Positions 34,692-45,972 of a DNA stretch of 64,000 nt are shown one piece after another. The stretch lies in the NCBI GenBank assembly GCA_027924585.1, contig BSBM01001138.1:7240001-7304000 (forward strand). The letters are read 5' to 3'. Position numbers and translations under genes: made by a program. The DNA comes from Larix kaempferi (taxonomy: Eukaryota > Streptophyta > Pinopsida > Pinales > Pinaceae). A model generated the notes under the pieces. The model was not told the DNA's origin, did no database searches, and saw only the letters and a program-made list of their open reading frames with translations. Within the stretch, counting starts at the first letter, position 1, and every line of letters starts with the position of its first letter.

Positions 34692-36429
34692 TTATAATTA
34701 TTGTTTTTCACACTACATGGGCCTTATTTAATAAATATAGCCTCAATACATATCATTACCCTCTTAAGTACCTCCCTAGGTACCCCATATTATCCCCCCT
34801 AGGTATATTACATTCCATCCCTCTTCGAAAAGCATTGCCATCAACGCTTGATGTGAGGAGGTATAACCATAAACTAAGGTCACATGGACAACTGTAACCC
34901 ACAATGTTGAAGGAAGCCAAGGATCCGTGGTCCCATGTACAAATTCTAACCATGTTGAAGTAGTCGAAGAAGCTCCACCATAAACCTGGGTGCCATGTAC
35001 AAGTGCTAACCACAATGCTGAAAAAGCTAATGTCCCCCGTGCATATTGAAAACGGGTAGCCACCACTTGTTGTTGTCTTTTCTCCATGAGGTTCTTTTCA
35101 TATGGTGGAGAAGAGTCATAAAAAGGAATATAGAAGTAGTTCTCTTCCCAAAAATTACAATTGTCCATATACCAGTTCTCATAAGCATCTTTTAATTCAT
35201 ACCATGTATGTCTTTCTTCGGTATACTCTTGAATGATAAAAGAATATGTGGTATCAGCGATACAACCCTCCTTAAATTTTTGTTTTATCTACTTCATAGC
35301 TTCGAAATCTACATATATATCTTGTAAAAATTTTATCACCCATCTTTCCATTCTTGAATTTAGTGAGGGTTCGAGGGAAAAAATTTATAACAGCTATAGC
35401 ACACTCAATATTGAACGAAAATATATCACATAATATGTCAAATCGAAGCCCTGAAAATTCTCTATCCAATGGAAATCTGGTTGCAATCTGATCTCCCTAT
35501 CAAAAGTTATGTTCTCCACAAGACCCACAATCATCACTAGAAACCCTAAAAAAGAGCAGATTTCAAATTGTAATATCCCCTTTGTCCATACTCTGATTTG
35601 GGTGATTGTTTTTTGAAATTGTGTATATTTCAGAGAGGAAATCAAATATACAATTAATTTCTATAAATTATGCCAAAACATACTCATAAAATGATATAAA
35701 TGTAGTGGCCATATTTTTCTCTTTGAAAACCTGCAAAAGAGAGAAAAAAATATATGTTTTTCCCCATAAAATGCTCTAATGTTGCATATAGTACAGTTCA
35801 TTAACCCAAAATTGAATCACAGCAATGTTATAGAACCCTTAAACTTTGGAAATAACCAAAACACATTTACTCAAGAATAAACGCAAGAATATGGAAATAG
35901 CATTAAAGTTTTTTTCCACTTAAGATACCTTATTTGCTTCAAATTTTTTATTAAAAAAATATTAAAACAAATGTATTCTTTTTATTATTACTAATTGGAA
36001 AGTAATATCTTTATTGTTTAATTCCAAGAATCACGTGATGTAATATGTAAACTTGATTTCTTAATAATAATAATAATAGCAATAAAATCTAATTTTAATG
36101 TTGAGGCCTAAACAAACACCAAATTAATGTATGAAACATCTTTGTTTGAGTGATAACGGTCCCTCTATATGACATGTGAAAGGAATATATTAGTTATGTA
36201 ATGCTCATCTGGCATCGCATGTACAAACAACAAGACTTGCCCACAAATTTTATTGCCTTTTCATCTCACTTTCGCTTGACTTTTTATTATTTCATAAAAT
36301 TTCCAAAAATAAATCATGGCTATCCATCATAGAATTGGAGCAATAAGAATCAACGAACCAAACATCATCCTTATAATTTTTTGCAACCTGATAAATAAAC
36401 ATATTACATTTCTAATACTCGTCGTCATC

Positions 36430-37070
36430 ATGGGTGAAATTTTCTCACATTTTATATGTGATTATGCTTGAGCCTACATTTCCTCTCAAAATGACCAAAT
36501 GTTTTATAATAATGGCATTTCAAGAACATTTCTCTTATTTGCATTGCCAAGTCCATTACCTCTAGCTCCACATCGGATTCTTCTTCCTCTTGAATAACTT
36601 GAAGACTACCCCTTTTTATCATGGGGATTGTTGGTGCTTCTGCTCTCTTCTCCAACTTTTACCTTCGTTGCAAAAGCTTGTTTTAAACTTCATGCAATTC
36701 TATTTGATCTACTTTCATGAGATGATGATGATCTAATGACATTTTCCAATTTCATTGTAGTGGGATTCTTGATGTCCCCTATCACAATAACTATTGAATT
36801 CTATTTCACTCGTAAATATCTTATTATTATTTCACCTAGTAATGGTGAATCATACCTATGCAATAGGTTAATAATGTCTTGCACTCAAAAATTTGAAAAT
36901 TTGAAAATTTTGGAAGTAAACCAATTTGACTTTATCTATGCAAGTGGTAAACAAACTACTATGTGTTCCAACCTTCTTTGGCATTTTTATTAAAGTGATT
37001 TTGTGAAAAATGCTCACTTCTAGAGTGCTTCGGATTGAAAACATGGCTAGGGAATTCCTTCTCTCCATCT
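36430..37070 (-). pseudogene. Ty1/copia gag fragment, copy B
   Basis: The - strand frame 36655-36452 ends with MFLKCHYYKTFGHFERKCR, a CCHC knuckle whose second Cys has become Tyr. It is preceded by an acidic stretch (EEEESDVELEV). The region to the right, up to about 37070, parallels copy A's gag fragment but has lost about 35 bp near 36890. No pol is present. Confidence 0.6.
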
Positions 37071-37509
37071 CTCTCTTCCCATCTCTCTTGTGGTGTTAAT
37101 GAATTCCAATCTTGGCTCCATCATACTCTGCTCAAAACTATTATTATCCCACATGCATCTTTAAAAACCATCAGGCTCTATGTTTTTATTGTGTAATATT
37201 CATAGTGATCTCCATTAAATGAAGGAACCAATAATAAAAGTTTAGTGTTCCATTGATTCTATTATTTAGCTTCAAATACAAATTTATTCTAAATACACTT
37301 ATAGATATAAAAAAAAACAATAATAACTTTCACATAAAACTCTACACACCAAAATGTGAAATTCTTTTTATTATTCATAAAATATTTTGATTATATCTAA
37401 CCATTGGCTAATGCTAAAATTTTTATTATATGCACATCATAACTCAAAATCTTTTAAACACTTAGAAATTTGTATCTCAAATTTTATTTTATTTTTCTCT
37501 ATACTTAAC

Positions 37510-37902
37510 AAATGTTCCTGTAAATCAATCTCTGCACGAGCACGCCAATCCACCGTGAACACAACAGTCAAGCTGATGAACTATCTAAACAGGCATTACT
37601 TGGTGCTGAAGGTGTTTTGGTTTGGGAGGAATGGATGGACTCCATTATGCTGGACCGTGGAGAAGTACTTTTTTACTAGAATGATAGAGAAAAGTATATA
37701 TGTGGATCTGTCCCTCTATTTAAGATTTTTGACCTTTTGTTGTAATCTGTTTTGACAAACCTATGATGGTGACAGTATATGGTCTTTGTGACATATGAAC
37801 AGTTTGGATATTCCTTTTTAAAAAAAAAAGGAGAAAATCTTTGTACTATTTGATTTCGAGGAATAGCAATAGTACGTTTTTTTTTCGGTTGAAAAAAAAA
37901 AA
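37510..37902 (+). mobile_element. 5'-truncated LINE 3' end with poly(A)
   Basis: It is present in copy B but absent at the matching site in copy A (about 32750). The first part encodes the end of a LINE RNase H: HREHNSQADELSKQALLGAE, then VWEEWMDSIM and a stop near 37677. It is homologous to the end of the large LINE at 41930-42050 (ELNTNVDILSKEALVGEEG). A 3' UTR follows and ends in an 11-base A run at 37892-37902. This is a classic 5'-truncated target-primed insertion of about 0.39 kb. Confidence 0.75.
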
Positions 37903-38389
37903 GTCTCAAGTTAAAATAAATCTACGCTAGTTTCACTATGAGCACGATATAATTTATGAGTATAGGCATAATTGTATAATTCTCAAATTCATTATTTTTA
38001 AAGCAATTGTTAATGTCCTTATAATGTAAATATTTTGATATGCATTATAGTAAAAGCATTAGTCCATAAAATTTTACCAATTTTAATTTCATAAAGTTAA
38101 AAATGGAGTGAATCGAGCAAAAGTTTTGGAGAGATAAAATAAAAATATTTATTTTAATTAATTTTAATTTTAATTTTAAAAAACCATCCATTAAAAATAT
38201 AATTAAAATAAATAAATATTTAAAACATCCATGTGCATGTTAGTTTCAGACCATCAGAAATTTTTCTTGAAGGCAAATTCCAGAATTTGGATAAAACCAT
38301 AGCCATTCTTAAGTGTTATGGTTTATTAGATATTGGATAATTTTCTGGAATGCTTTGGATAATTTTGGTTTATTAGATATTGAAAATAT

Positions 38390-39252
38390 TATTATTGTGG
38401 GAGACCTGAAATTTACTCTCTCCTGCATAAATCTGGGGGTATTATGTTAGACCTTATCTGTTAGCAGAATTCTTAATAAATATGATAAATAATAAGAACT
38501 CGGTTGATGTCTCCCTTGTGAATCTTGTTCTGAAATGGACAAATGAAAGGAGTGGAAATGAAGGAATTTGTAAAAGACACGACAAATTCTTGATTAGTTC
38601 TTCTATTATACAAGAGGTTCAATGATACAGGACATCGATGTATGGCATAAACATGGATACTAAATATCCTTTTAAGTTCCACAACTCATGGCTTTTAGAT
38701 GAGGAGTTTTGTGCGATGGTCCGTGAGAAGTGGATGAGCTTTAGTCTTCCTGTTGAGACCTCCCTAATGGATAGTTTGGTATTTAAGTTAAATGAATTGA
38801 AAAAAGAAGTTAATAAATGTGCTAAAGAAAAGAGAAAACAAAATGAAGAAGCCTACACTCATATTGAAGAACAGATGAAGATGATTCTATCTTTAAATCA
38901 TGATTTTATTTTAAATGAATGTGAGATGTTAACTCTAAAAGATCCGAGAGATAGAAAAGCAAAAATCCTCAAACAAGAAGAAATGGATTGGAGGCTTAAA
39001 AGTCGGGCCCTATGGATTAAACTTGGTGACAATAACACTAGATTCTTTCATAGTTTTGCATCTCATCGTAGAAATATGAATTCTATTTGGGAAATGCCAG
39101 ATGAGAATGGTAATATGATCAAGGATCAAAATGGTCTTAAAAATATGGCCAAACAACACTTTAGTGGGATTTTTAAGGATCCTAAGACTTGTACCATTGA
39201 ATCACAATTGAAAGTGCTAAGACATATTCGTAGTTTTTTTAACAGTGAATAA
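38390..39252 (+). pseudogene. LINE endonuclease C-terminus and linker
   Basis: IIIVGDLKFTLS (about 38391-38426) is the eroded GDFN motif (Asn replaced by Lys). KWTNERSGNEGICKRHDKFL is the substrate-binding tail of the endonuclease. From 38638 a 204-codon frame encodes the helical linker that precedes RT, including FKFHNSWLLDEEF, WRLKSRALWIKLGDNNTRFF and HRRNMNSIWE. Internal stops lie between 38430 and 38630. Confidence 0.7.
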
Positions 39253-40680
39253 GGAGAGAGGATAGGTGAGCCTGTAACACTTAGTGAAATTGAAGATACT
39301 CTAAAACAATTTTCCAAAGAGAAAAGCCCAAGTCCATATGGGTGGACAGTGGAGATTTTTCTCTCTTTCTTTGATATTATGGGTATCGAGATATTCGATA
39401 TGGTTGAACAATCAAGAGTAGAAGGATATGTATCTGGAGGCCTCAACTCTACATTTATTGCTATGATCCCCAAATATAATAAGCCAAGTTATTTCAATGA
39501 CTTTAGACCTATTTCCTTGTGTAACTTGGCATATAAAGTCATTACGAAAATTATAGCCAATAGAATCAAACCACATCTTTCAAGAGGGATGTCGAAGGAA
39601 AAATTTGGATTTCTACATGATCGCCAGATATTGCATGCCATTGGTATTTCACAAGAAGTATTGCATACAATTTATAAAAAGAAGATCAAGGCTATGCTTT
39701 TAAATATGGATCTTTTCAAAGCTTATGATATAATGGATTGGGGTTTTCTGAGACTGTTGTTGATGCATATTGGACTCCCCCTCTCAGTCACCAACTAGAT
39801 AATGGCTTGTGTAACTTCATCACATTTTATTTTTTGGTCAAAGGGTCACCCTCAGACTTTTTCAAAATCTCTAGAGGCATTAAAATCTGTCACCCTGCTC
39901 TTCTTGCTAATCATTGAAGGATTCAGTCAACTAATTGCACAGGCTAAGTGAGAAGGAAAAATAAAAGGCATTAAAATTGCTTCCACTGTTTATATAACAC
40001 ACTTATTATTTGTTGATGATGTTATGATATTTGGAAATGGAAACATTGATGAATGGACTTCTTATGCAAAAATCATAAAAAAAATTATGTGCAGCTACAG
40101 GGATGGAGATAAGCATGACTAAATCTTGTATGTTCCAACATAGGTTGGATGTAGATTTTCTTGATATTTTAGCTCGAGCGATGCCATAAAAAGTGGAAAA
40201 TGTAATGGATGGCGTCAAATATTTAGGATATTTACTAAAACCTATAGGGTACAAAGCAAATGATTGGTACTGGTTGATTGATAAATTTGAAAAAATAATT
40301 AAACATTGGACCTATAGATTGCTTTCTATCGGTGGCAAACTGATCCTCAGTAAGGATGTACTTGTTGGGATTCCAGTTTACTAGCTATCTCTAGCTCAAT
40401 TTCCTATGTCAATTTTGAACAAATTAAGAAGAATTATCTTCAGTTTTCTTTGGGCAGGAAATTTTGAAGGAAGCAAAATAATGATGGTTAGATGGGAGAG
40501 ATTATCAAAACCTAAAGAATGGGGTGGTTGGGACATTAAAAATCTCCATTGGTTTAGGATGGCATTAAAATTAAAATGCTTGTGGAGAGTTCTGTTTGGA
40601 TCGCGATTATGGAATGAAGTATTATCTGCTAAATATATTAAAGGAAATATTATGAGGTGGATCAGAAATCTGGTTTAAAA
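39253..40680 (+). pseudogene. LINE reverse transcriptase
   Basis: Blocks in order: AMIPKYNKPSYFNDFRPISL and KVITKIIANRIKPHL (fingers); GFLHDRQILHAIGISQE; LLNMDLFKAYDIMDWGFL (motif A, catalytic Asp); the region of motif B is damaged (FSKSLEALKS, GVRQG lost). THLLFVDDVMIFGNGN (about 39999-40045) is motif C. YLGYLLKPIGYK follows, then the thumb with YRLLSIGGKLILSKDVLVGI. Stops at 39796, 39948, 40120 and 40381 break the frame. Then a frame at 40406-40678 continues ORF2 (FSFLWAGNFEGSKIMMVRW). Confidence 0.85.
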
Positions 40681-40732
40681 ACATAGGTTTTCTTCATCTA
40701 TATGGAAAGGATCCATCAAGATCTATCGTTGG

Positions 40733-41365
40733 TTGGGAAGATGTCTCTCATGGAAGGTTGGTGATGGTGTTAATATCCTTGTGGGTGTGGACCCTATTAT
40801 TGGTTTAGAGGAAGACTATAAACTTCCTCCTTACATCATTGATTATCTTGAAGAAATTGATTATCATACCTTGAACAAAATCAAAAGATTGACATGGTTG
40901 CCACATTCAAATTCTTATTGGTTGTCTGCTAAAGACTTGGGAATTGTTCAACCTGGGGCTACTTTGTGGGAGAGATATATTGCTAAATCGAATGCTACAT
41001 GCTCCAGGATTTATAAGGAAAAGCATAAACTTATTTGGTCTTCCAATATGAAATCTGGAACAATTACTGCTAGCTCTGCATATGATGCTATTGTACAGGA
41101 ATATGGTTTTATTGTTCCTAACCGGTGGTATAAAACACTCTGGAAATGGAGCCTACCTTTAAAAATTAAATGTTTTTTGTGGCTTACATTTGAAAACAAT
41201 CTAAACACTTGCGACAACCTCTTAAAAAGAGGTTGGATTGGGCCTAACTTATGTTATTTATGCAGAAATAGTTCAAAATATGTGCAACATATCATGAATG
41301 AATGTTGTTTTTCTAGACAAGTCTGGAATGACATATGTTCAATGATCAATATTCAAAACACCTAG
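40733..41365 (+). pseudogene. LINE linker and zinc-binding (zf-RVT) region
   Basis: The frame of 210 codons contains LSWKVGDGVNILVGVDPIIG at its start. Its end shows WYKTLWKWSLPLKIKCFLWL, then RGWIGPNLCYLCRNSSKYVQHIMNECC (reading CYLC, later H and C). The Cys2-His-Cys set is complete here, unlike in the 19-kb LINE. A stop ends the frame at 41365. Confidence 0.8.
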
Positions 41366-41487
41366 GGAGTCAACAAGTTTTAACAAAATTTCTACCATTG
41401 GTCGAAAAATGGTAATGGATATTAAACTCTGCCTAGAATTTATGGTTCATAACGAACAAATGTATTGTTGAGGAGAAGAAACCGGGT

Positions 41488-42057
41488 GTGCTGGAGGTAT
41501 GCATCTCCACACTCAATTTATACAAGAATTATATGAAGGAAGATATAAGAATAGATGATATTAGACAATTTCAACCTCTCCAGATTTTAAAATATGCATA
41601 TGGATTCTTTGATGGGGAAGCAAAAGATGGGATTTGTGTAGCCGGGGTAATCCTTCATCTAAATGATATACGTATGTTCAAGTTCCAATTAAATTATGGA
41701 TTTGATTCAAACACCAAGGCATAATTGCTTGGACTATTGTGTCTTTGCAAGGTGGAAAGATTATTTGGAATAGACACACTTCATGGTTTTGGTGACTCTA
41801 TGGTTATCATTAACTTGGCTAGCCATAAATCAAATTTGCAAGTGGTCTCTCTTTTAAATTGGTGCAAATACACAGAAGACTTTATTAACTCTTTCCTTTG
41901 GATTGATTTCAGACATATATACAGAGAGCTAAACACAAATGTTGATATTCTCTCCAAGGAAGCATTGGTAGGTGAAGAAGGATATATTAAATGGGAGGAA
42001 TATTTTGATGATGCCTTATCTGATAGAGGCATGGTAAACTTTTATGATGTAACTTAA
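41488..42057 (+). pseudogene. LINE RNase H domain
   Basis: YGFFDGEAKDGICVAGVILH carries the first catalytic Asp. The next block (FDSNTKA, stop, LLGLLCLCKVERL) has a stop where the catalytic Glu region should be (41722-41724). FGDSMVIINLAS carries the third acidic residue, and NVDILSKEALVGEEG the last Asp. The frame ends with a stop at 42055. It is inactivated by the in-frame stop, possibly a single point change. Confidence 0.8.
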
Positions 42058-42441
42058 ATCAGACTGTTTTTTTGGGTATTTTTGGTTATTAGATTACTGC
42101 TTTTTAGGATTGTTTCTCACATATACATTATGTCGAAGATATATAGCACACTTTTGATATATGTAGTGAAATATATGATTTTGAATGCCTAGTATTTACA
42201 GTCGAAGCTATATGGATGGTATCCCAGACTTGAGATGTACTTTTTGATTCACATATGAATATCAAAAGTATGTCTTTTTCTTGCTGGACAAAAAATGTCT
42301 TCACCATTAAAACATAATTATACCGATAGGTGTATATATCTTAGAATTTGGGGTGGACTACCATCTATGATTTTCCTAGATTGAAGGAGGATGTGACAAG
42401 TGTACTGTCCAAAATGATTTTATGGTCGTCGTTCAAAATTA

Positions 42442-45400
42442 GAAATAAACAATTATATAAAAAAAATTGGTAGTTGATGCATGGATAACTCGCAGCTCAT
42501 GCATGCATGTATAACAAGTAGTGACAGACAACCTATTTAACTAAAGAAGGTAATAGGTAGCAGAGGCATAGACAACAAGTGATTACAACTAAGCATGGAG
42601 AACAAATAATAGATAGCTTGTCCATAGCACTTAACTTGTGACCTATCGATGTTCACCAGCCACAAGTTAAGTCGTTGTGTTATTGTGTAGTTTGATTCAA
42701 ATCATTATAATGCCTCAAGTATGAACCATGGAAAAATAGAGAGATGAGAACCCTGGTCTGCGGGGATCACTAAAATATTCGCCACGTGATAACATTAAGA
42801 CAAAGCTTATGCTGATGGATTATGAAATTTTACGAGTATTTTAATTTTAATTGTTTTTTATTTTATTTAAATTTAAATTATATATATATTCAACTATTTA
42901 AATTATATATATATATTCAACTATTTAAATTAAATTAATAAAATTTAATCATTTAAATTTAATTTAATTAACAATAAAATATTATATAGATGAAGAAGAA
43001 GAAGATGCTTAAGGTTCGTTGACAAATTGGTTCATGGGATTAAGAGAGAATAAAAAAAAAATTGTATTTCTGTAAATTTTTATTCATATATTCAAAAAGC
43101 TTAAAAATATACTCAACAAGCTTAGAAATAAATGTCCAAAAATCATTATAAATATAATATTCATAATTTTTCAATAAATAATATTTATATTTAATAAAAA
43201 CATATTAATGTTTTTTCTCAACCATTTAAATTATATTTAATATAACCACTTAAATTCAATTAACAACCAAGAAAATATAATATATATTATAAAAATATAT
43301 TAAAATTTCCATAATTTTTTAATAAATAATATTTATATTTATATAAAAACATATATTTTAATATGTAATGATATTTATATTTAATAAAAAGCATTTAATC
43401 CACGTACATGTGACATCATTTCATTTGACATATCATCATGAGTGATATACACTATTTTTATTTTTGTAATATTATAAAATGTAATGATATTATGATTAAC
43501 AAACGTAAGCTAGAGATTCGTCAATGTACATATAACATCATATCGCTTATCATATAATCATGGGAATTCAACACATGGCATTGTATTAAAGATGATGATA
43601 AACTTATGGTTATTGTTTAATAGATTTGTCATCACCTTTTCCTTTAAAAGCTTTAATGACATGAGTGTTCAAACTAGAGTGTTTGCTAAAACTTAAATAA
43701 ATAAATAATATTTATTGGCCTTTACTTTATGATTGGCAATTATCTATAATATTTCTTGGCTTTTACTTTATAATTTGGCAAATATCTATAATATTTTTGT
43801 CTTTTACTTTATAATTGGCAATTTCCGGTATGAATGTGGAAAATAACATTGGTTGGTCATAAATTAGCTAAGTCCTAAAGGAAGAATAATGTATAATTGT
43901 CTAGAGGAGAAATAATGTGTGATTGGCATTACATTGTCTACGATTTTCACACTTGGCAACAAAACCTTAAAGCCTAGAGAATATGCAAATCCCTTCTTTC
44001 TCTACCAATCCAACTTATACTTTTGGACCCTTTCCTCTTATGTTTCTTTCACTCTCAAGTCAAACATAACCCAAAAGTCTATGTTTAGGAAAAGCCTCTA
44101 CAGGACTTAGATTATCAAGTGATGGGTTCATTTATTTTGGACACATTAGGGATTTTGCCCCACAATCAAATGTATGTGTGGTCATTGGTGGTTAAACCTA
44201 CTTCGTTTCAAGTTGCTCATCTCTCCAAGCTAGTTGGTTTGAGGTTCATTGTTCCTTGTTTTGGTGGCTTTATTATTATATGCATTGGTTATTTGGGATT
44301 TTCCCCCATAGTTCATTATGCGTGTGGTTTTTGGTGGTTAATTTTGCATGGTTTTTAAGTTTTTTCTCAGCTCTCCAAGTCAATGGTTTTAACATCTGAA
44401 TGCTCCTTATTTATGTGCTTCTATCCTTCAAAGCATTGGTCGGCTAAAATTATGTTTTGAGGGTCTTCCCTAGGCCACCTATAGGTCGTTTCTCTTCACA
44501 ACATTCATAGTTGGTATTTTGAAATTTGGCTTTGCTTTGATAATTCAAGTGGGGCAATGGATTTCCTCAATTTGGAGGGCCCTATTTTGTTGGGGTCCTA
44601 GTTCCTCAGCTATCAATTCTTGGTATTACTACTTGCCTCGACTAGGGGGCGGGTATTATAGCTTGTAGTATGGACGATAACCACCCTACCTGTCACTGGG
44701 ACATTAAGGAGTTAAGAAGGTTCATGCGACATCAACAGGACCTTATCAAAGGCAATAACACCTCCATTTTTCCAGTCACGACAAAGACTCATGAACCTGA
44801 GCATTTACAAGCTTCCCAAAATGCAATAACAATTACTATTATGTTGCAATAGAAAAAAACAAAAAAATCTTGAAGAGGAATATGTTAGGTTGAGAGAAAT
44901 GGTTCAAGAACTCAGTAAAGGATCCTCCCCTATTATTTGAAATCATCTCTTAATGAGATCCCTTCCAGTGGCACAAGGTGAAGAGGAAACAATATTTCAT
45001 CCCCAAGACGACACATGGAGGTGAACAAGATGCAAGAAGACCCACCTAACCATGCCCAAGATGACGCAATAAGCATATTTTCCTTCTCTTACTTTGGTTT
45101 TATATGTTCTTTAATGTTTGTTGTTTGTAGGAGTATTTGTCAAGGTATACACTACCAACAAAACCTTATTTTGTATTGTAAACTAAGTCACTAAGTTCTG
45201 TAGGATAAGATACATAAGCTTGACAGTAGTAGAATATTTTTGGATCTACTATTTTCTCCTTATTTTGTATTATCTAGTTGTTCAACTCTATCACAACACC
45301 CTTTAATACAAATTATAAACCATTTATATTTAGAAAAAAAAAGGAGAAGTTGTTATCATCCTCATCCAAGTTCAAATCCCACTTGTAACATGTTTGCCCC

Positions 45401-45890
45401 TTGTGAGCCAATTAGAGTTGGAAAGATACCGACAATCTCATTATTCTTATTTAAGTGTTTGAGGGTGAGATGAGATATTTTTAAATATTCAAACTCCTAA
45501 GAGTTAGATCAATTGGTTTGTGCCACTATTGTTAAGGCGTTGTCGGTAATTCAATACGGTGCAGTCGAAGTCCCTAGTTTGATTTCCATGAGGTTAGGTA
45601 CACTAAATATATGTCATCCACTTTACATTGGGTAATATCCTCAAAATGAGGGGAAGTACCCAAAAATTTCTCGAGAATTTATTTCCAAGAAAAAATGGCA
45701 CATTAAGAGAAAGTGCTTTCTTCCTTAATATTTTTAATATCACAAAAATTACAAATGATTTCTTACCTTTTTATATCATGTTTAATATTTCCATGGATTA
45801 TGTCAATAAGTTAAAATAAATACTCTTGTCATGTTTCTAATACAATAGAACTACTTTACCCAGATTGGAGGGATGATGAGGCATATATAG
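42442..45890. other. AT-rich non-coding DNA between copy B and the chromovirus
   Basis: No convincing gene was found. 42830-43400 is extremely AT-rich with short local repeats (a TATATATATATTCAACTATTTAA word occurs twice near 42877 and 42906). 44119-44358 has an open stretch with a diverged internal duplication. At 44670-45070 a mildly GC-richer zone with an acidic/basic open stretch (DNHPTCHWDIKELRRF) could be a decayed retroelement gag, but no diagnostic motif remains. Confidence 0.45.
43715..43827 (+). repeat. ~42-bp tandem repeat, about 2.7 units
   Basis: Units start TTGGCCTTTACTTTAT at 43715, TTGGCTTTTACTTTAT at 43756 and TTGTCTTTTACTTTAT at 43798. Each is followed by AATTGGCAA and, in the first two, TATCTATAATATTT. 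Period 41-42 bp. Confidence 0.85.
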
Positions 45891-45967
45891 GATTGAACCC
45901 TACACCCAAGTACCTAATAAACCATTCAAACACTATTAAAGAAATGACTAAGGGGATTATCTGGTCA
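45891..45967. repeat. Unclassified dispersed repeat, copy 2, left part
   Basis: ACACCCAAGTACCTAATAAA and CACTATTAAAGAAATG match the start of the copy at 23.3 kb. The chromovirus insertion interrupts the repeat here. Confidence 0.5.
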
Positions 45968-45972
45968 TGTAC
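45968..45972. other. Target-site duplication, left (TGTAC)
   Basis: TGTAC directly precedes the TG of the left LTR and is repeated exactly at 59793-59797. Five bases is the usual length for plant Ty3/gypsy integration. Confidence 0.95.

Larger units (their letters stand above)
38241..42294 (+). mobile_element. L1-type LINE inserted in copy B, ORF2 largely preserved but broken
   Basis: The insertion is delimited by comparison with copy A: GCATGT|CTTCACC there is split here, with ATGT on both sides (38237-38240 and 42295-42298) and an A run before the right one. It spans 4,054 bp and holds a partial endonuclease, RT, zinc-binding region and RNase H. It lacks the ORF1 and endonuclease N-terminus, consistent with 5' truncation. 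Multiple stops show that it is inactive. Confidence 0.85.
34692..42441. repeat. Mosaic block, copy B, interrupted by two LINE insertions
   Basis: It corresponds to copy A (29902-33265). The left end is inside the LTR of the small element, and the right end is TTCAAAATTA at 42441. The order of segments is the same: LTR edge (to 34755), internal region with a degraded PBS near 35774-35786, truncated LTR to about 35900, copia gag fragment, AT-rich tail. Extra DNA relative to copy A is confined mainly to 37510-37902 and 38241-42294, both LINE-derived. Confidence 0.85.

Noticed and set aside
44119-44358. A hydrophobic 79-codon open stretch.
   Set aside because: It contains an internal diverged DNA duplication and no motif. 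AT/T-rich sequence tends to give such frames.
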